From contig JAJYYZ010000015.1 in assembly GCA_021800445.1 (NCBI GenBank), forward strand, positions 1 through 42,797: a stretch of 42,797 nt of DNA, read 5' to 3'. Positions 39,632-42,797 of the stretch are shown one piece after another (position 1 is the stretch's first letter; every line of letters starts with the position of its first letter). The position numbers were made by a program, and so were the translations under genes. The notes under the pieces were generated by a model. It searched no databases and was not told the DNA's origin. It saw only the letters and a list, made by a program, of their open reading frames with translations. This stretch comes from a bacterium (GTDB taxonomy: Bacteria; Thermotogota; Thermotogae; Mesoaciditogales; Mesoaciditogaceae).

Positions 39632-40290
39632 AATTTTTCATATCCTTTTTCATCTATGGGAATGAATTTCACTCTATCTCCAACATCAAAAAGTACAGGG
39701 GGGTCTTTTTTCACATCGAAGATTTTAAGAGGAGTTCTTCCTATTATCTGCCATCCACCAGGACTGTCTATGGGATATATGCCGGTTTGGCCGCCGGCGA
39801 TTCCGATACTGCCTGATGGCACGAATTTTCTTGGATTTTTCAATCTTGGAGTATTTATGATGGGAGGAAGGCCATAAAGGTAAGGAAAACCTGGCATAAA
39901 GCCGATCATCCAGACTTCGTAATTTGCACCAGAATGAATTTTTATAACATTTTCGACAGATATTTTGTTTGCACTTGCGACAAACTCTATGTCAGGTCCG
40001 AATTTACCGCCGTACAAAACAGGAATCTCCACCGTTTTCCCTTCAACGACAAAATCAACGGAAGATTCATCAAAATGTTTTAATTTCTCAAGCAGGCATT
40101 TGTATTTGATGATTTCAGGATTGTAAATCAGAGTGATCGACGAATAAGATGGAATCCATTCAATAACGCCTTCTATTTTGGAATTTAAAAGTAATTTGTC
40201 AATTTTCATAACCAAAAGATGTGCGATCTGATTTATTTCGTCTGAAAATTTGAGGATCAATCCTCTATCGCCGAGTGTCTCAATTACCAA
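39622..40290 (-). CDS. pxpB: 5-oxoprolinase subunit B
   Basis: A 222-residue KipI/allophanate-hydrolase-subunit-1-like protein. The segments GDRGLILKF, IPVLYGG, VWMIGFMPGFPYLYGLPP and GSIGIAGGQTGIYPIDSPGG are all typical. It joins PxpC to form the 5-oxoproline phosphorylation/cleavage component. The start is TTG at 40290 with GGAGGT eight bases upstream, and it overlaps pxpA by 11 bases. Confidence 0.94.
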   Translation of the reverse strand: MVIETLGDRGLILKFSDEINQIAHLLVMKIDKLLLNSKIEGVIEWIPSYSSITLIYNPEIIKYKCLLEKLKHFDESSVDFVVEGKTVEIPVLYGGKFGPDIEFVASANKISVENVIKIHSGANYEVWMIGFMPGFPYLYGLPPIINTPRLKNPRKFVPSGSIGIAGGQTGIYPIDSPGGWQIIGRTPLKIFDVKKDPPVLFDVGDRVKFIPIDEKGYEKLCR

Positions 40291-40996
40291 GACCTTTTAC
40301 CTCCACACCAAATCTGTCAAAGGTTTCTCTTATTTTCATGACGATCATCGGTGCATTAGGTGTGTCCGAATGAACGCAAAGCGTGTTGATAACTCCTTCT
40401 TTAACCATGTGCAAAGCCCTTTGAGCAATTTCATTTGCATCTTCGAGTACGGCACCCTTTACATTTCTTGACACGAGAGTTCCGTCATCGTTGTATGTTC
40501 TGTCGGCAAAACCTTCAAGTGCAACTTTAAGACCCTCTTCAAGTGCGTACATGACAAGTGCCGATTTTGGCAGGCCGACGATTATAAGATTCGAATCGAA
40601 TGCTTTCACGGCATCGACGATGGCGCGAGCGATCTTTGTATCTTTGAACGCCATGTTGTAAAGGGCACCATGGGGTTTGACATGTGTCATATGATCGGAG
40701 ATCTTGACGAAAGCATTCAAAGCACCAATCTGGTAAAGCACATAATTTTTTATCTCATCGTAAGATAAATTCATTTCTCTTCTTCCAAAACCTAAAAGAT
40801 CCGGAAAAGACGGATGTGCCCCTATCGAAAGGTTATTTTTCACGGCCATATCGACAGTTTTTTTAATGGTATCAGGATCGCCGGCATGAAAACCGCAGGC
40901 AATGTTGACAGAAGTAACGTACTTGAAGATAAGTTCGTCTGCACCGAAGTTGTAAATTCCGAATCCCTCTCCGGCATCACAATTCAGATCTATCAA
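40280..40996 (-). CDS. pxpA: 5-oxoprolinase subunit A (LamB/YcsF family)
   Basis: A 238-residue YcsF/LamB-family protein. MIDLNCDAGEGFGIYNFG, SVNIACGFHAGDP, IGAHPSFPDLLGFGRREM, HVKPHGALYNM and LCVHSDTPNA are the usual conserved blocks. The start is ATG at 40996, overlapping the era stop by 4 bases. With pxpB and pxpC it forms 5-oxoprolinase, which recycles pyroglutamate that forms from glutamine spontaneously, and faster at high temperature. Confidence 0.95.
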   Translation of the reverse strand: MIDLNCDAGEGFGIYNFGADELIFKYVTSVNIACGFHAGDPDTIKKTVDMAVKNNLSIGAHPSFPDLLGFGRREMNLSYDEIKNYVLYQIGALNAFVKISDHMTHVKPHGALYNMAFKDTKIARAIVDAVKAFDSNLIIVGLPKSALVMYALEEGLKVALEGFADRTYNDDGTLVSRNVKGAVLEDANEIAQRALHMVKEGVINTLCVHSDTPNAPMIVMKIRETFDRFGVEVKGLGN

Positions 40997-41871
40997 TTTA
41001 TTTCCTCCCTGAACATTCTTCCAAGCATTTTTTCATCTTCGGTCCAGTTTGTTTTCACCTTCACATGCAAAGAAAGAAAAACATGATTATCAATCAAATA
41101 TTCTATATCCTTCCTCGCAAGCGTGCCAATTTCTTTTATCATCCTGCCACCTTTACCTAATACAATACCCTTTTGTGAGTCTCTTTCAACAAATATGGTG
41201 GCGTATATCTTCGTAATCTTATCATCTTCTTCGATTTGATCGATCTCGACTGCGCTTGAATAAGGTATTTCTTCGTGAGTCAATTCAAAAACTTTTTCTC
41301 TTATTATTTCGGAAACCATGAAGGCGGTTGGTCTATCGGTTACGATATCTTCGGGATAATACTTCGGGCCCTCCGGAAGCATAGATTTGATGCTTTCAAG
41401 AAGAATGTCAGTGCCTTTATTTTGAATGGCAGAGATCTCAAAAACATTTTTCACATCTAAGTCATCAAAAATAGATCTCGCCTCTTTTAAATAACTTTCA
41501 TTTGCGATATCCATTTTGTTGATAACACCTATAACCGGCATCCTTAACTCTTTAATTTTCGCAGCAACAGTTTTATCCGCACTGCCGACCCGTGTCGCAG
41601 ATATCACAAACAGTATAAGATCATTTCCTTCAAGGGCAGAGACCGCTATTTTGAAAAGATATTTTCCTATCATGTGAAGAGGTTTGTGAATGCCGGGCGT
41701 ATCTGCAAAGATGATTTGAGCATCATCTGAGGTTAGAATTGCATTTATCCTGTTTCGCGTTGTGCCAGGCTTTTGGGAAACTATCGAAACCTTTTCTCCA
41801 ACAAACGCGTTAACTAAAGTCGATTTTCCAACACTTGGTGCACCGGCAACACATACAAATCCAGATTTCAC
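40993..41871 (-). CDS. era: GTPase Era
   Basis: A 292-residue Era GTPase that binds the 3' end of 16S rRNA and assists 30S assembly. G1 is AGAPSVGKST (9-18), then the switch I Thr (KPGTTRNRI), G3 FADTPGIHKP, G4 VINKMD, G5 EISAIQNKG, and a C-terminal KH domain with GKGGRMIKEIGTLARKDIE. The start is GTG at 41871 with GAGGTG four bases upstream. A promoter with extended -10 (TATGGTATAAT; TATAAT at 41902-41897) lies upstream. It heads the operon era-pxpABC-psuG, an unusual partner set for era. Confidence 0.96.
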   Translation of the reverse strand: MKSGFVCVAGAPSVGKSTLVNAFVGEKVSIVSQKPGTTRNRINAILTSDDAQIIFADTPGIHKPLHMIGKYLFKIAVSALEGNDLILFVISATRVGSADKTVAAKIKELRMPVIGVINKMDIANESYLKEARSIFDDLDVKNVFEISAIQNKGTDILLESIKSMLPEGPKYYPEDIVTDRPTAFMVSEIIREKVFELTHEEIPYSSAVEIDQIEEDDKITKIYATIFVERDSQKGIVLGKGGRMIKEIGTLARKDIEYLIDNHVFLSLHVKVKTNWTEDEKMLGRMFREEIN

Positions 41872-41896
41872 TTTTCACCTCGCTAACATTCATAAA

Positions 41897-41902
41897 ATTA
41901 TA
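41897..41902 (-). promoter_or_regulatory. extended -10 of the era operon promoter
   Basis: TATAAT preceded by TGG (extended -10) lies 25 bases before the GTG start of era. No good -35 box was seen. Confidence 0.55.
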
Positions 41903-42026
41903 CCATACATGAAGATCGCTGTTTGTCTTTGCTTTTTCTGCTTACACACATCATGCGTTACTCTTCACTTTTCATATTTCAAAAAGTGTTATACAATATA
42001 GGTTGAGTGATCAAAGGAGGTAAAAA

Positions 42027-42152
42027 TTGTATTTTTCAATTGAATCAAAAAGATCGAAGGAAAATTTATACGATCGTGAAGATGAACGTGACATACTCCC
42101 ACCATTTATAGAAGTGGGAGAATTCTTGCTTAAAAAAACGTTAAAAAATTAA
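42027..42152 (+). pseudogene. truncated archaeal-type AAA ATPase gene, cut by an IS-like end
   Basis: A very good ribosome site (AAAGGAGG, six bases before TTG at 42027) opens a frame of only 41 codons. The first 20 residues, including KENLYDREDE, resemble the N-terminus of the archaeal ATPase_2/AAA family (typically R-x-D-L-F/Y-D-R-E-x-E). From codon 21-22 onward the frame enters the IS200/IS605-like relic at 42088 and stops at 42150-42152. The rest of the ATPase gene is not found in the window. A TACAAT-type -10 may lie near 41993. The family call rests on a short stretch and is tentative. Confidence 0.5.
42088..42133 (-). mobile_element. IS200/IS605-like right-end relic, family A
   Basis: 46 bp match 13354-13399 in reverse complement with two mismatches. 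The 7-bp stem GTGGGAG/CTCCCAC is perfect here. The element end (GTGACATACTCCC on the plus strand) abuts codon 21 of the ATPase remnant. An 8-bp stem-loop (ATGAATGT/ACATTCAT at 42193-42218) lies about 60 bases inward and could be a left-end-type hairpin. No transposase frame is present, so it would be a non-autonomous remnant. Confidence 0.6.
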
Positions 42153-42480
42153 AACTTCGAAGACTTCAATTTATATGTATGTTATGATTATAATGAATGT
42201 TTTTGTAATTACATTCATGACTTTTATTGCATTCACGATCCATAAAGAATAATCTTTGAAGAATTGTTGGTAAAATGATTGTAAATTTTTGTAGCAAAAT
42301 CTTGATTTTTTCAATTTTCAGATCACGCAATCCCTTACATGGCAATCGTTTCCAGCATTTCGCTCTAAAATCACCACATTTTCACTTTTGGACACCCTTG
42401 AGTATGATCTACCCACCCCCGTCTTACCCCCCCTAAAAAACGCGATCTTGGAAGTCAAAATTTTCCTTATTTTATAATGA
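42153..42480. other. intergenic DNA without recognised genes
   Basis: About 330 bases, first A/T-rich with the stem-loop at 42193-42218, then C-rich runs (CTACCCACCCCCG; ACCCCCCC). A possible 65-codon frame on the minus strand (42318-42515) has no ribosome site and no family likeness. Nothing else is supported. Confidence 0.6.
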
Positions 42481-42539
42481 TTTGTGAATTTACGTTTAAA
42501 GATGCGCTCCCGCATCGGCCGCGGGATGAAATTGTTTTG

Positions 42540-42797
42540 TTTTTTACCTGCTATTGGCCATTTGCCATATGCTGCTTTTCAATCAGTCCCTCGTGCTTTT
42601 TTTCACCATACGCTATACGCCATGTGCTTTTTTGTGCGTCGGCTCCAGCATTTGCCCTTCGGTGTCTGGTCCTCGCGTTGCTGCGGAGGCCACCTCTCGG
42701 CATCATGCTCTCCGCCTCCGTCCGTCTTTTCAACGCGTTACGCGTCACTCGTTACTGTTTTGTTTTTGCCATAGGCTACCTGCCACGTGCTGCTTTT
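42540..42797 (+). repeat. dispersed composite repeat, right-hand copy
   Basis: Contains the 76-bp core at 42640-42715 (reverse complement of 3447-3522, three mismatches), the 30-bp segment 42704-42733 shared with 35065-35094, TTACGCGTCACTCGTTAC-type words (42738-42755), and degenerate GCCATA/GCTA words on both sides (42556-42572, 42604-42623, 42768-42783). It runs off the window edge. No protein likeness was found in any frame. Confidence 0.8.

Noticed and set aside
42318-42515. A 65-codon minus-strand frame near the right end
   Set aside because: It has no ribosome site and reads like translated repeat DNA (ERNAGND-type text).
41872-42797. Possible CRISPR array or riboswitch in the repeat-rich right end
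   Set aside because: The repeats are degenerate and irregularly spaced with no constant spacers, and no known riboswitch core was seen.

Overview
The window looks like chromosomal DNA of a thermophilic member of the Thermotogota. The CheY and CheA-type sequences resemble Thermotoga proteins closely. There is a two-CxxC protein disulfide oxidoreductase, a GH57 glucanotransferase, a stand-alone SpoVS and the yicC-remA-rpoZ-type cluster seen in Firmicutes and Thermotogota. The base composition is moderate in GC, and TTG and GTG starts behind strong GAGGTG or AGGAGG sites are common. Placement in a deep lineage such as Mesoaciditogales (Athalassotoga or Mesoaciditoga) is a guess that I cannot test here. 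Nearly all genes lie on the minus strand; the exceptions are a radical SAM-protease pair, spoVS and a broken ATPase gene.

Layout. 1-3.3 kb: a LacI-type repressor followed by three tandem aldo/keto reductases, the last cut by the window edge; a sigma-A promoter with a PurR-like operator sits in front. 3.3-3.75 kb: dispersed repeats. 3.75-10.8 kb: an operon of RNase E/G, GH57 4-alpha-glucanotransferase, a large exported peptidase/beta-propeller protein and a DUF89 protein. 10.9-13.3 kb: CheY, a kinase-less CheA-like protein made only of P2 and P5 domains, tmRNA, and a four-tRNA operon (Lys-Leu-Gly-Thr). 13.5-17.9 kb: a B12-binding radical SAM protein translationally coupled to a multidomain subtilase lipoprotein. 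17.8-20 kb: lipase, Sua5/YrdC, two tRNAs and spoVS. 19.9-26.3 kb: a peptide-use locus, with a sigma-54 activator, a near-consensus -24/-12 promoter, isoaspartyl dipeptidase, an oligopeptide-binding protein and a DppA-type D-aminopeptidase, followed by two tRNAs.

26.3-31.3 kb: thioredoxin reductase with protein disulfide oxidoreductase, then the yicC-remA-gmk-rpoZ-coaBC cluster. 31.4-34.4 kb: a class IV aminotransferase, MtaB, a strongly degenerate PstB-like ABC protein and a 55-residue unknown protein. 34.5-37.6 kb: OsmC, PurA and PurB. 37.7-41.9 kb: era, pxpABC (5-oxoprolinase) and psuG in one overlapping operon. 41.9-42.8 kb: a truncated AAA-type ATPase gene cut by an IS200/IS605-like end, followed by non-coding repeat DNA.

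Most unusual points: the P2-P5 CheA fragment beside CheY; the ABC protein that has lost the Q-loop, catalytic Glu, signature and H-loop residues; the sigma-54 peptide operon whose predicted mRNA start argues for an AUA start codon; two families of IS200/IS605-like right-end relics, each present twice and found near terminators, promoters or a broken gene; and a composite dispersed repeat with a 76-bp core. No CRISPR array, complete transposase gene, rRNA gene or recognisable riboswitch was seen.
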